Of a stretch of 18,463 bases of DNA, positions 8,149-15,736 are shown in pieces. Below the pieces are notes generated by a model. That model saw nothing but the letters and a program-made list of their open reading frames with translations, was not told the DNA's origin and made no database searches. The DNA is taken from contig CBCPMW010000002.1 in NCBI GenBank assembly GCA_965120375.1, positions 1 to 18,463 on the forward strand, read 5' to 3'. The stretch comes from CASPLG01 sp965120375 (GTDB lineage Bacteria > Bacillota > Clostridia > Oscillospirales > Acutalibacteraceae). The translations under genes and the position numbers were made by a program. Numbering within the stretch: position 1 is the stretch's first letter; the number at the start of each line of letters is the position of its first letter.

Positions 8149-8185
8149 AGAGCCTTAGAAAAACTTTTCTAAGGCTCTATTTTTA
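8149..8185 (+). terminator. Rho-independent terminator for degV, overlapping the aspS 3' end
   Basis: The arms 8149-8162 (AGAGCCTTAGAAAA) and 8165-8178 (TTTTCTAAGGCTCT) are perfectly complementary over 14 bp and are followed on the plus strand by ATTTTTATT. The plus-strand reading has the better U-tract; in the minus direction the flank is TACCTTATTTTG, so termination of aspS is possible but weaker. The last aspS codons and its TAG stop lie inside the stem. Confidence 0.85.
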
Positions 8186-9941
8186 TTCCTATTTCATTTA
8201 GCTGGTTTTCATCAACCTCTCCAGGCGAATCAGTCATAAGCTCAGCAGAACTTGCAACTTTCGGAAATGCTATTACTTCTCTAATGTTATTACATCCAAG
8301 CATCAGTGCAGTTAATCTATCGAGTCCAAATGCCATTCCTCCGTGAGGCGGAACTCCATACTTAAACGCTTCTAGCAAGAAACCAAAACGATCAATCGCT
8401 TGCTTTTTACTAAATCCTAAAACTTTAAACATTTTTTCTTGAATTTTAGGATCGTTTATACGTATTGATCCTCCTCCGACTTCATTTCCGTTTAAAACTA
8501 AATCGTAAGCTTTTGCCCGAACATTTTCTGGATTAGTTTGCATTTTATCTATATCTTCGTCGCAAGGTGCTGTAAACGGATGATGTTTAGCTACGTATCT
8601 ATTTTCTTCACTACTAAACTCAAAAAGAGGAAAATCCGTAACCCAAACCAAATTTGGCTCAAGATTTTTCTCTAAAAGTCCGAATTTCTGAGCAAGTTTT
8701 AGTCTAAGAATTCCTAAAATTTCAAGAACCAAGTTTTTACAAGAGTCAGCGATAATAAATAAAACATCACCATTTTCTGCGTTCATTTTAGTGCGAATTT
8801 CGTTTATTTCGCTTTCCTTTAAAAATTTTTCATATGTAGAAGATGACGTTCCATCTTCGTTTATTTTTGTAAAAGCTAAACCCTTAGCTCCACACCCCTT
8901 CAGCTCGCTAGTTAAACTATCTATTTCTCGCCTTGTCAATTTAGAAGCCAAATTTTTAGCGTTTATTCCTCTTACCGTTCCGCCTTTATTTATAGAATCT
9001 GAGAAAACTCGAAATTCACAATCTTTAAGAGAATTTTCGAGGTTTATAATTTCAAAACCAAACCGTAGATCAGGTTTATCAGACCCGTATTTTTCCATAG
9101 CATCGAAATATGAAATTCTTCTAAATGGAGTCTTTAAATTTATTCCCATAATTTCTTTATAAATTTTCGATATAAATCCCTCCGCTAAATCAATAATATC
9201 ATCAATGTCAACGAAAGAAGCTTCTAGATCTATCTGCGTAAATTCCGGTTGTCTATCAGCACGAAGATCTTCGTCACGAAAACACCTCGCAATCTGAATA
9301 TATCTATCAAATCCAGCAAGCATAGTCATCTGCTTATATATTTGAGGCGACTGAGGAAGAGCAAAAAATTTACCGCTAAATACTCTAGAAGGAACCAAAT
9401 AATCTCTTGCTCCTTCTGGTGTTGATTTAATTAAAATTGGGGTTTCTATTTCAATAAAATCTTTTTCAAAAAAATATTCACGCGCCTTCTTTACTATTTC
9501 GTGACGAACCATTATCTTTTTTTGTAAATCTGTATTTCTTAGTTCTAAATACCGGTATTTCAGCCTTGTTTCCTCGTTGACATCTGCCACTTTAGATATC
9601 TCAAATGGAGGTGTTTGAGCTGAAGATAAAATTTTTAAACTATTTACTGCAATTTCAATTTCGCCAGTCGGAATATTTAAATTTTTTGCTGTTCTTTCAC
9701 AAACTATTCCTCTAGCTTCTATCACATCCTCTTGCTTTATATCTTTTACAATGGATACAAGATTTTCGTGAAGCGATGTATCTATTGCAAGCTGCAAGAT
9801 TCCAGTCCTGTCTCTTAAATCTACAAAAACCAGTTTTCCGAGTTCACGTTTTTTTTGAACCCATCCGTAAACAGTAACACTTTTTCCTACACTTTTGATA
9901 TTAAAAGTCCCGCAATAAGCCGTTCTATTAAACTTTCTCAT
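8169..9941 (-). CDS. aspS: Aspartyl-tRNA synthetase
   Basis: Class II synthetase charging tRNA-Asp in the cytoplasm. It has an N-terminal OB-fold anticodon-binding domain (about 1-105, GWVQKKRELGKLVFVDLRDR), the YRYLELR linker, class II motif 2 around FRDEDLRADRQPEFTQID (about 217-238), a bacterial-type GAD insertion in the middle, and motif 3 with GGMAFGLDRL near the C-terminus. Length 590 aa matches bacterial AspRS. The residue after R-E in the OB fold is Leu34; as I recall, discriminating bacterial enzymes have Leu there and non-discriminating ones His, so this enzyme probably makes Asp-tRNA-Asp only. It lies 83 bp after hisS on the same strand, the common hisS-aspS pair. Its stop codon is embedded in the convergent terminator hairpin. 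Confidence 0.96.
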   Translation of the reverse strand: MRKFNRTAYCGTFNIKSVGKSVTVYGWVQKKRELGKLVFVDLRDRTGILQLAIDTSLHENLVSIVKDIKQEDVIEARGIVCERTAKNLNIPTGEIEIAVNSLKILSSAQTPPFEISKVADVNEETRLKYRYLELRNTDLQKKIMVRHEIVKKAREYFFEKDFIEIETPILIKSTPEGARDYLVPSRVFSGKFFALPQSPQIYKQMTMLAGFDRYIQIARCFRDEDLRADRQPEFTQIDLEASFVDIDDIIDLAEGFISKIYKEIMGINLKTPFRRISYFDAMEKYGSDKPDLRFGFEIINLENSLKDCEFRVFSDSINKGGTVRGINAKNLASKLTRREIDSLTSELKGCGAKGLAFTKINEDGTSSSTYEKFLKESEINEIRTKMNAENGDVLFIIADSCKNLVLEILGILRLKLAQKFGLLEKNLEPNLVWVTDFPLFEFSSEENRYVAKHHPFTAPCDEDIDKMQTNPENVRAKAYDLVLNGNEVGGGSIRINDPKIQEKMFKVLGFSKKQAIDRFGFLLEAFKYGVPPHGGMAFGLDRLTALMLGCNNIREVIAFPKVASSAELMTDSPGEVDENQLNEIGIKIEP

Positions 9942-10024
9942 CTAAAAACACCTTTTTCCTGTATTTTCAGTTGTTTCCTGATCTTGAATCTCTTTATTTC
10001 GACCTTTATCTAATCTTGTTTTTC

Positions 10025-11311
10025 TTAGCTTTGATTAAATTTTTCAAGAATTTTTTTAAACTCTTCTACAAAATTTTCACCAAGATTCATTTCACGCTCT
10101 TCACCTGTGATCATATTCTTCAAAATAGCTTTCATTTCAATCATTTCATTTGCTCCGATAACCATAGTAAACTTGGCTTTTATTTTACTAGCGTATCTCA
10201 TCTGAGCTTTTATAAATCTTCCAACTAAATCGAGTTCCGCTCTAATCCCTATATTTCTAAGTTGATAAGCCATTTTCATAGATTCACGTCGAGCAGGTTT
10301 TCCAAGTGGAGCAAGATATATATCGCAAACTGGACTTTCTGGAAAACTTGCATTTTGTTTTTTCATAATTCCTAAAAGCCTTTCGACTCCAATTCCAAGT
10401 CCAACAGAAGTCAATTGAGCTCTACAAAACTGTCTCGAAAGATTATCGTAGCGTCCACCTCCACAAACTACAACGCGTTCGTCGTCACTTTCGTCAACAA
10501 ATTCAAAAACAGTTGTTACATAGTAGTCGAGACCTCGGAATAAAAACGGATTAACCCTAACCTTAATACCTGCATCATACGCGTAATCCTTAATTCTTTG
10601 GAAACGCTGTGCACAATCTTTGCATATATAAGAAACAGACAAAGGGGCACTTCTTGTAAGTTTCTGGCATTTTTTGTTTTTACAATCAAAAACTCTCATC
10701 GGACTTCTCTTAAATCTTTTTTGACAAGTTTCACATAAAAACTTTTTCTTTTCTGAAAAAAAGCGTGTGATAGTTTCAATATAAAGGTCTCTACATCCTT
10801 CGCACCCAATAGCATTTATATGAGCACGTATATTTTTAAGGCCGAGTCTATCGAAAATTGATTGCGCAACAGACATTATTTCGACATCTGCCATAGCAGC
10901 GTTTCCGCCTATTGTCTCAAGACCAAACTGGAAAAATTCCCTGTATCTTCCTGATTGTGGTTTTTCGTATCTGTAACACGGTGACAAATACATAAGTTTT
11001 AGTGGAAGACCAGTATTATGTAAACCGTTTTCTAAAACAGCTCTCATTACTCCGGCAGTTCCTTCCGGTCTTAAAGAAACATCTCGTTTGCCTTTATCTT
11101 CAAAAGAATACATCTCTTTCATAACAATATCGCTACCTTCGCCAGTCGTACGCTTAAAAAGGTCAGTATATTCGACTACCGGGGTCCTTATAAGTTTAAA
11201 CCCGTAAAGATCTGCTTGTTCTTTCATTACCCGTTCAACATATTCCCACTTTTCAATCTCGCCCGGCAAAATATCTTGCATACCACGCATCCTGTTTGCT
11301 ATAAGTTTCAT
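10025..11311 (-). CDS. hisS: Histidyl-tRNA synthetase
   Basis: Class II synthetase charging tRNA-His. Motif 1 lies in the N-terminal RMRGMQDILPGE segment onward, and motif 2 includes SLRPEGTAGVMRA and REFFQFGLETIG (79-137). The HisA motif RGLDYYVTTVFEF (259-271), GGGRYDNL and motif 3 VGLGIGVERLL (303-313) follow, then a C-terminal anticodon-binding domain. The insertion between motif 2 and the HisA motif carries eight Cys in four pairs (170/173, 193/196, 210/215, 230/233), which could bind zinc; similar Cys patterns occur in many Firmicutes HisRS as I recall. GGAGG lies seven bases before the ATG. Length 428 aa is typical. No T-box leader is apparent upstream, and aspS follows. Confidence 0.96.
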   Translation of the reverse strand: MKLIANRMRGMQDILPGEIEKWEYVERVMKEQADLYGFKLIRTPVVEYTDLFKRTTGEGSDIVMKEMYSFEDKGKRDVSLRPEGTAGVMRAVLENGLHNTGLPLKLMYLSPCYRYEKPQSGRYREFFQFGLETIGGNAAMADVEIMSVAQSIFDRLGLKNIRAHINAIGCEGCRDLYIETITRFFSEKKKFLCETCQKRFKRSPMRVFDCKNKKCQKLTRSAPLSVSYICKDCAQRFQRIKDYAYDAGIKVRVNPFLFRGLDYYVTTVFEFVDESDDERVVVCGGGRYDNLSRQFCRAQLTSVGLGIGVERLLGIMKKQNASFPESPVCDIYLAPLGKPARRESMKMAYQLRNIGIRAELDLVGRFIKAQMRYASKIKAKFTMVIGANEMIEMKAILKNMITGEEREMNLGENFVEEFKKILEKFNQS

Positions 11312-11504
11312 TCATTAGCCTCCATTTTCCATCATTTGCTGCCTATTTAGCTTTCATTTACGAATATCAATTAACTCTAAAAAACATACTAGATAAAAGT
11401 TATTCAGTTTTAGCTATGCAAAAATAATATTACATTTTTATATACAAAAATATGTTTTGACTAAAAGTTTAGTTTTTATCAGTCTTGATGGTACAAACCC
11501 AAAC
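11312..11504. other. Intergenic spacer between mgsA terminator and hisS
   Basis: About 190 bp of AT-rich sequence expected to hold the hisS-aspS promoter on the minus strand. I find no hexamer pair good enough to name, no T-box signature and no gene. A 14-bp palindrome-like ACTAAA-AG-TTTAGT lies at 11460-11473. Confidence 0.35.
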
Positions 11505-11543
11505 GAAAAACACCTCCGCTTTGATCATTCAAACAGGCGGAGG
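11505..11543 (-). terminator. Rho-independent terminator for mgsA
   Basis: In the minus direction CCTCCGC (11537-11543) pairs with GCGGAGG (11513-11519) across a 17-nt loop. It is followed by TGTTTTTC, giving a 7-bp GC-rich stem and U-run about 40 bp after the mgsA stop. This separates mgsA from hisS-aspS transcription. Confidence 0.7.
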
Positions 11544-11583
11544 AGTCCAAATTTACAAAACGCAAACGCTATTATCAGATTTC

Positions 11584-11988
11584 TTAAATCAGAGGCCTGC
11601 CTATATTACGCCAATCCAAATCTCCTCTTTCCAGACCATGTATGAGCACTTCAGCCGTTGCTATATTTGTTGCGACGGGGATTGTATGAACATCGCATAA
11701 TCTTAATAAATCATTATCAGCCGGGGTTATCATTTCCGGATGCACTCCATCTCTAAAAAATATAACCATATCGACTTCTCCGCAAGAAACCCTAGAAGAA
11801 ATCTGCTGGCATCCGCCTTGTACTCCGCTCAAAAAATTAACAATTCTAAGACCCGTAGCTTCCGAAACTATTTTTCCAGTAGTTGCAGTTGCACACAGCT
11901 TATGCCTACTAAGTATTCCGCAGTAAGCTATACAAAACCTTACCATAAGCTCCTTTTTGGAATCTTGTGCAATCAAAGCAATATTCAT
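11584..11988 (-). CDS. mgsA: Methylglyoxal synthase homologue lacking catalytic residues
   Basis: Methylglyoxal synthase converts dihydroxyacetone phosphate to methylglyoxal and phosphate. The 134-residue product aligns end to end with bacterial MgsA (ALIAQDSKK, CATATTG, LSGVQGG, FFRD, LLRLCDV, IPVATN) and has the usual Firmicutes length. Against the E. coli enzyme, recalled from memory, the alignment is gapless through the active site. The phosphate-site residues K23, T45, T47, S65 and G66 and also D91 are kept, but catalytic D71 is Cys60, H19 is Gln8, H98 is Ile87 and D101 is Ala90. The usual DPL..PH.PD stretch is replaced by DGVHPEMITPAD. The frame is intact, with AGGAGG nine bases before the ATG, its own promoter and a terminator, so it looks expressed. 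It is probably an inactive or repurposed MGS-fold protein. Position next to mrdA supports descent from genuine mgsA. Confidence 0.85.
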   Translation of the reverse strand: MNIALIAQDSKKELMVRFCIAYCGILSRHKLCATATTGKIVSEATGLRIVNFLSGVQGGCQQISSRVSCGEVDMVIFFRDGVHPEMITPADNDLLRLCDVHTIPVATNIATAEVLIHGLERGDLDWRNIGRPLI

Positions 11989-12138
11989 CTATAACTTCCT
12001 CCTAAAAATTCACAAAAAACATCTAAAACCGTATTAACACCTGTAAAAGTCAATAAAAACTCATCTAAAAACCGCTCAAAATAGAACCCGTCTGCAAAAA
12101 CAACAGTATTGGAACCACCTTTACGTGATATTTTAGCA
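11986..12138 (-). other. Stop-free leader frame overlapping the mgsA start
   Basis: On the minus strand upstream of mgsA, one frame stays open for 50 codons after a TAA and ends in a TGA that overlaps the mgsA ATG as ATGA, the geometry of translational coupling. It contains no ATG or GTG, and its only early alternative start is an internal TTG, so it may not be translated. It resembles no family I know. Alternatives are a roughly 135-nt untranslated leader or the remnant of a deleted gene. Confidence 0.25.
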
Positions 12139-12158
12139 TATTAATTACAATTAGTCAA
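12130..12158 (-). promoter_or_regulatory. Putative extended -10 promoter for mgsA
   Basis: Minus-strand TTGACT (12153-12158), 17-bp spacer and TAAAAT (12130-12135), with TGC immediately before the -10 (an extended -10). Transcription would start near 12123, giving a leader of about 135 nt before mgsA. It uncouples mgsA from the upstream mre-mrdA operon. Confidence 0.65.
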
Positions 12159-12215
12159 ACTTTTTATTTAAATAATTTCAAATTTTTTCGTTAAAATTCG
12201 TCTAATTGTTCGTTT

Positions 12216-14207
12216 TCAAGCCTCTATTCCAAAATATGAATTTAAAACATCTCGAGCAACACCTTTGGATATAACGCCATGTTTTCCGTTTGCTATTACT
12301 ACTGCCATCGCGATTTCTGGATTTTCATAAGGAGCAAAACAGACAAAAATCGTGTGGTCAGATCCGGAATTTTGAGCTGTTCCTGTTTTTGCTGCAATTT
12401 CTATCGGATAATCTGCAAAAACTCTGGCCGTGCCAGAAGTAACAACTTTTCTCATGCCTTCCTTTATAATTTGTATATTTTTATCAGACACATTTACACT
12501 ATTAACATTTTCAACAGAATTTTCAACAATTATCTTGTTTTTATTGTGATCCACTACTTTTTTAATAAGATAAGTCTTAAATCTGTTACCATTATTGGCT
12601 ATTGTTGCTGCAAATGTTGCAAGTTGAATAGGTGTAAACATGTTATCTGACTGCCCTATTGCCGCTTGAGAAGCTCCCGATTCATACCAGTGCGTCCCAT
12701 TAAGTTTACTGTGTTCAGGTCCTGCTACAATTCCCGTACTTTCTGGAAGTTCAATCCCCGTCAGTACCCCAAGTCCGAATCTATTAGCATATTTTTTTAT
12801 CCTTTCCGCTCCAAGTCTTCTTCCGAGCTCTGCAAAAAATACATTACAAGATTTTTCTAAAGCCGTCAAGACATTAATACTACCATGTTTTCCCATACAT
12901 TTTAGTGTATAACCTTTATAATAACTAAATCCGCCACTGCAATTTATTTTTTCGTCATCTTCTAAAAGATTTTCTTGCAAGGCTGCAATTGCTACGAGTG
13001 GTTTGTAAACTGATCCCGGAGCAAAAGAACCATTAAAAGCACGGTTAAGAAGAGGTACCCCTTCTTTATCATTTACAAGTTCAGAATAATAACTGCTATC
13101 TTCAATAAATCTATTTAAATCATAGCTCGGATAAGTAGACGCAGCTAACACCGAAAAATCTTTGATATTTAGCACTACAACAGCTCCAGATCTGCAGTCT
13201 TCAACTCCCATTTCACACGCTTTTGCTATCCAAGTTTCTAAAGATTTATTAGCCGCTTTTTGTAGTTTTGACGAAATAGTCAAGTATACAGTATTTCCTG
13301 GAATTGCGGGTTCTTGTTCAACAAATCCCATTACATGTCCGTCTAAAACTCTTTGCAAAATTCGTTTTCCACTTTTACCCCTAAGATACTTTTCCATAAT
13401 TTTTTCAATTCCAGTTTTACCTATAAGCTCGTCCATACTATAAGTTTCTTTATATTTTTCATATTCTTCAGACGACATCGAACCAGTGTAACCTATGATG
13501 TGAGGAGCAAAGTATCCGTCCGACATTGTCCTTATAGCAGAAGCTTCGACTCTCAGTCCCTTTAGTTTAGAAGAATATTCAGCTACAACCGACATAACTT
13601 CCCGGCTTACATCATCGGCTAGAATATATGGCATTGCCCTTGCACTTGCGCCACCGGACTTACTTGTATTATATCTAACGCTACAAATTATCCTTTTTTC
13701 TTCTGCTGAAAAATTTTCACAATTAAACTTTTTTATAAGTTTTTCCATGCATTCTTCCGCAGTTGCATCACTTTTAAGCCTTAAATATTTTTTCAAGGCC
13801 AAAACTTGGCTCTCTTTTTCGTTTGAAAATTTATAAGTACCGCTTTCTACGATTATTGGGAGAGTATCTCTCCAAGAAACATTTAGAATTTCAAGTAAAT
13901 TTACCGCTTCAGATATAACATAATTCTCACTTTCTCTGCCGGCTTCGATTCTATCTATAATAACTCTGTAACCAGTCGAGTTCACTACTATCCCTTCGCC
14001 ATCTTTGTCAACAATTTCTCCTCTCGGTGCACTTGTTTTTATTAAATATGCGCTATTATTTTGGGCTCTTTTTCTGTATTGATCTGCGTTAATAATTTGC
14101 CAGTCAACAAGTCTTGCGGTAAAAAGAAAAAAAGGTAAAAACAATATAATCAGACAAACTAAAAATCTTTTACTATTTAAATTTTCGTTTTTAATTTCTG
14201 ACACCAC
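12216..14207 (-). CDS. mrdA: Penicillin-binding protein 2 (elongasome transpeptidase)
   Basis: Monofunctional class B transpeptidase that cross-links lateral-wall peptidoglycan with the RodA-MreBCD complex. It has one N-terminal membrane segment (about 15-31), a dimerisation region with TSAPRGEIVDKDG (58-70), and a transpeptidase domain with SxxK at S399-V-Y-K402, SxN at S453-C-N455 and KTGT at 607-610. There are no PASTA domains. At 663 aa it has a long N-terminal pedestal containing a variable insert at about 110-190. The start is GTG at 14205-14207, or the adjacent GTG at 14202-14204, with AGAGG upstream; either overlaps the end of mreD by 14-17 bp, indicating translational coupling. It ends the mreB-mreC-mreD-mrdA operon. 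No rodA is adjacent. Confidence 0.93.
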   Translation of the reverse strand: MVSEIKNENLNSKRFLVCLIILFLPFFLFTARLVDWQIINADQYRKRAQNNSAYLIKTSAPRGEIVDKDGEGIVVNSTGYRVIIDRIEAGRESENYVISEAVNLLEILNVSWRDTLPIIVESGTYKFSNEKESQVLALKKYLRLKSDATAEECMEKLIKKFNCENFSAEEKRIICSVRYNTSKSGGASARAMPYILADDVSREVMSVVAEYSSKLKGLRVEASAIRTMSDGYFAPHIIGYTGSMSSEEYEKYKETYSMDELIGKTGIEKIMEKYLRGKSGKRILQRVLDGHVMGFVEQEPAIPGNTVYLTISSKLQKAANKSLETWIAKACEMGVEDCRSGAVVVLNIKDFSVLAASTYPSYDLNRFIEDSSYYSELVNDKEGVPLLNRAFNGSFAPGSVYKPLVAIAALQENLLEDDEKINCSGGFSYYKGYTLKCMGKHGSINVLTALEKSCNVFFAELGRRLGAERIKKYANRFGLGVLTGIELPESTGIVAGPEHSKLNGTHWYESGASQAAIGQSDNMFTPIQLATFAATIANNGNRFKTYLIKKVVDHNKNKIIVENSVENVNSVNVSDKNIQIIKEGMRKVVTSGTARVFADYPIEIAAKTGTAQNSGSDHTIFVCFAPYENPEIAMAVVIANGKHGVISKGVARDVLNSYFGIEA

Positions 14208-14742
14208 CTTTTCCTCTTAATAGATAAAAAATTGGACGGTTGAACAAATAAATTAAAGGCGAAACAAGTATAGTATAAACTATAGAAGGAATAACGTGAT
14301 TACTTATCGCAAAATCTATAAAATCAAATCCGTTTATAATATATGTCGTGTAAAATCCAATAAAAATTAAAATTGGGTGCATAATCAAACAGAAAAAAAT
14401 ATATGTTACTAATCTAACTTCAAAAAGTTTTTCTTTTATTTTCCCAACAGCATATCCTATAATCCCGAGAATCGCCATATTCAAGCCAATATATTTACCT
14501 AGTGAAAGATCTAAAATCAGCCCGGAAATTAGACCCCAAACTAGACTAACATAATTTCCTTCAAACAAAGCAATTGCCAAAAACAGCGATACTATAAGGT
14601 TAGGTCTTCCCCCACTTACCTCCGGAATTATCCCCGGAACCTGTTGAAATGAGAACAGAATAAAAATTTGTAGTATATATATAAAAATTCTTAGAACTTT
14701 ATGACCATCAACAAATTTAGATAATTTACTCATTAAAATCAT
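14191..14742 (-). CDS. mreD: Rod shape-determining membrane protein MreD
   Basis: Integral membrane component of the elongasome that bridges MreC, RodA/PBP2 and cytoplasmic MreB. The 183-residue product is very hydrophobic, with about five membrane segments (roughly 15-35, 45-80 as a long or split segment, 88-105, 110-130 and 140-165), and carries the family-typical RPNLIVSLFLAIALFEGN and GLISGLILDLSLG stretches. Its place between mreC and mrdA confirms the call. The ATG at 14740-14742 abuts its GGATGG site too closely, so the in-frame ATG at 14731-14733 may be the real start (180 aa). Its 3' end overlaps mrdA. Confidence 0.9.
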   Translation of the reverse strand: MILMSKLSKFVDGHKVLRIFIYILQIFILFSFQQVPGIIPEVSGGRPNLIVSLFLAIALFEGNYVSLVWGLISGLILDLSLGKYIGLNMAILGIIGYAVGKIKEKLFEVRLVTYIFFCLIMHPILIFIGFYTTYIINGFDFIDFAISNHVIPSIVYTILVSPLIYLFNRPIFYLLRGKGGVRN

Positions 14743-14772
14743 CCCATCCTGATTTCTAAAAACCCTAAAACT

Positions 14773-15633
14773 TTAATTTTGGATTGCCGATTGAGAAATT
14801 TCTCCTTCTCCATGAAAACCGGTTATAACCAGCACATCTCTTACCTTTTTTATATTCTCGAAGGGTTCAACTACTGCATAATTCATTGAGCTCAAATTAT
14901 CGTAATTTATTTCCATAACTTTCCCTACCGGTAAATTTTTCGGATACATTCCACTGTATCCCATGGTTGTAACCATGTCACCTTCTTTTATGGAATTTTG
15001 TGCTGAAATTAAAGTCAAACTTGTAAACCCGTATTCACAAAGTTTTATGTTCCCAGCTACTATTCCAGTGTCTCCACTGGAACTGTCTATAGCTGAAAGT
15101 TTTGCATCAGGAGCAAGAATTGTTTTTACTTTCGACGCACGTCTTCCTGCCTTCGAAACATAACCTACAAATCCATTTTCAGTTATAACAGAATCGCCAC
15201 TACATACCCCTGATTCAGTTCCTTTATTTATTACGAATCCATAAAAAAGCTCAATCGGATCTCGGCCTATCACCGACGCAGAAATAAATTCAAGGTCATC
15301 TCTTTCTTGTTTAAACCCTAGATACTTTTCATACTGTGCATTTTTTCTTTTAATTTCATAGTAATCTGCCGCCATATTCCTGAGCACTTGAATTTCTGAT
15401 CTTAACTTAGCATTTTCCTTTTCTATGTCGCTCGCTTGCCTGAAATCGGGAATCATTTCGGTTATATCACTAAACACTTCAAAAAAAAACGTTTGGACTG
15501 GAACAAAAGCGTTGCTTAGGGAACTCGAAATTATATTTTCGCTATATGTTGAAGTATAAATCAAGGTTCCAAGAGCAAGTAAACATACTCCGCAAATTAC
15601 CTTAAAAGCCGTACTTTTAAATGCTCGACCCAA
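14773..15633 (-). CDS. mreC: Rod shape-determining protein MreC
   Basis: Bitopic elongasome scaffold whose extracytoplasmic part binds PBP2. It has a short basic N-terminus, a membrane segment at about 10-28, a coiled coil at about 65-105 (EKENAKLRSEIQVLRN), and the double beta-barrel MreC domain from about 115. That domain includes ASVIGRDP, VINKGTESGV, GDSVITENGFVGYV, IDSSSGDTGIV and LPVGKVMEI, all typical of the family. Starts with TTG at 15631-15633, with AAGGG about ten bases upstream; no ATG is available near the membrane segment. Length 286 aa is normal. It lies 103 bp after mreB and 30 bp before mreD on the same strand. Confidence 0.94.
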   Translation of the reverse strand: MGRAFKSTAFKVICGVCLLALGTLIYTSTYSENIISSSLSNAFVPVQTFFFEVFSDITEMIPDFRQASDIEKENAKLRSEIQVLRNMAADYYEIKRKNAQYEKYLGFKQERDDLEFISASVIGRDPIELFYGFVINKGTESGVCSGDSVITENGFVGYVSKAGRRASKVKTILAPDAKLSAIDSSSGDTGIVAGNIKLCEYGFTSLTLISAQNSIKEGDMVTTMGYSGMYPKNLPVGKVMEINYDNLSSMNYAVVEPFENIKKVRDVLVITGFHGEGEISQSAIQN

Positions 15634-15736
15634 ATTTATCCAACCCTTCTAATAAAAACGCTAACACTTTTTCAAACATCTTACACAACTAAGACCTCTT
15701 GCCTTAAGTAAACAAAATGGCGACAACTTTTAAGCT

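Noticed and set aside
9971..10228. Plus-strand open frame of 85 codons antisense to the hisS 3' end
   Set aside because: It is Phe/Leu-rich shadow coding opposite a clear HisRS gene, with no ribosome site or family resemblance.
11312..11504. T-box riboswitch upstream of hisS-aspS
   Set aside because: T-boxes often control synthetase genes in Firmicutes, but I see no T-box sequence, specifier stem or paired terminator/antiterminator on the minus strand here.
11457..11700. Two overlapping plus-strand open frames antisense to mgsA and its terminator
   Set aside because: They run through the mgsA terminator hairpin and coding region, have no ribosome sites and encode no recognisable motifs.
11584..11988. 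MGS-like domain derived from CarB or PurH rather than MgsA
   Set aside because: Length, the IPVATN and LLRLCDV blocks and the position beside mrdA all match stand-alone MgsA; no CarB or PurH domains flank it.
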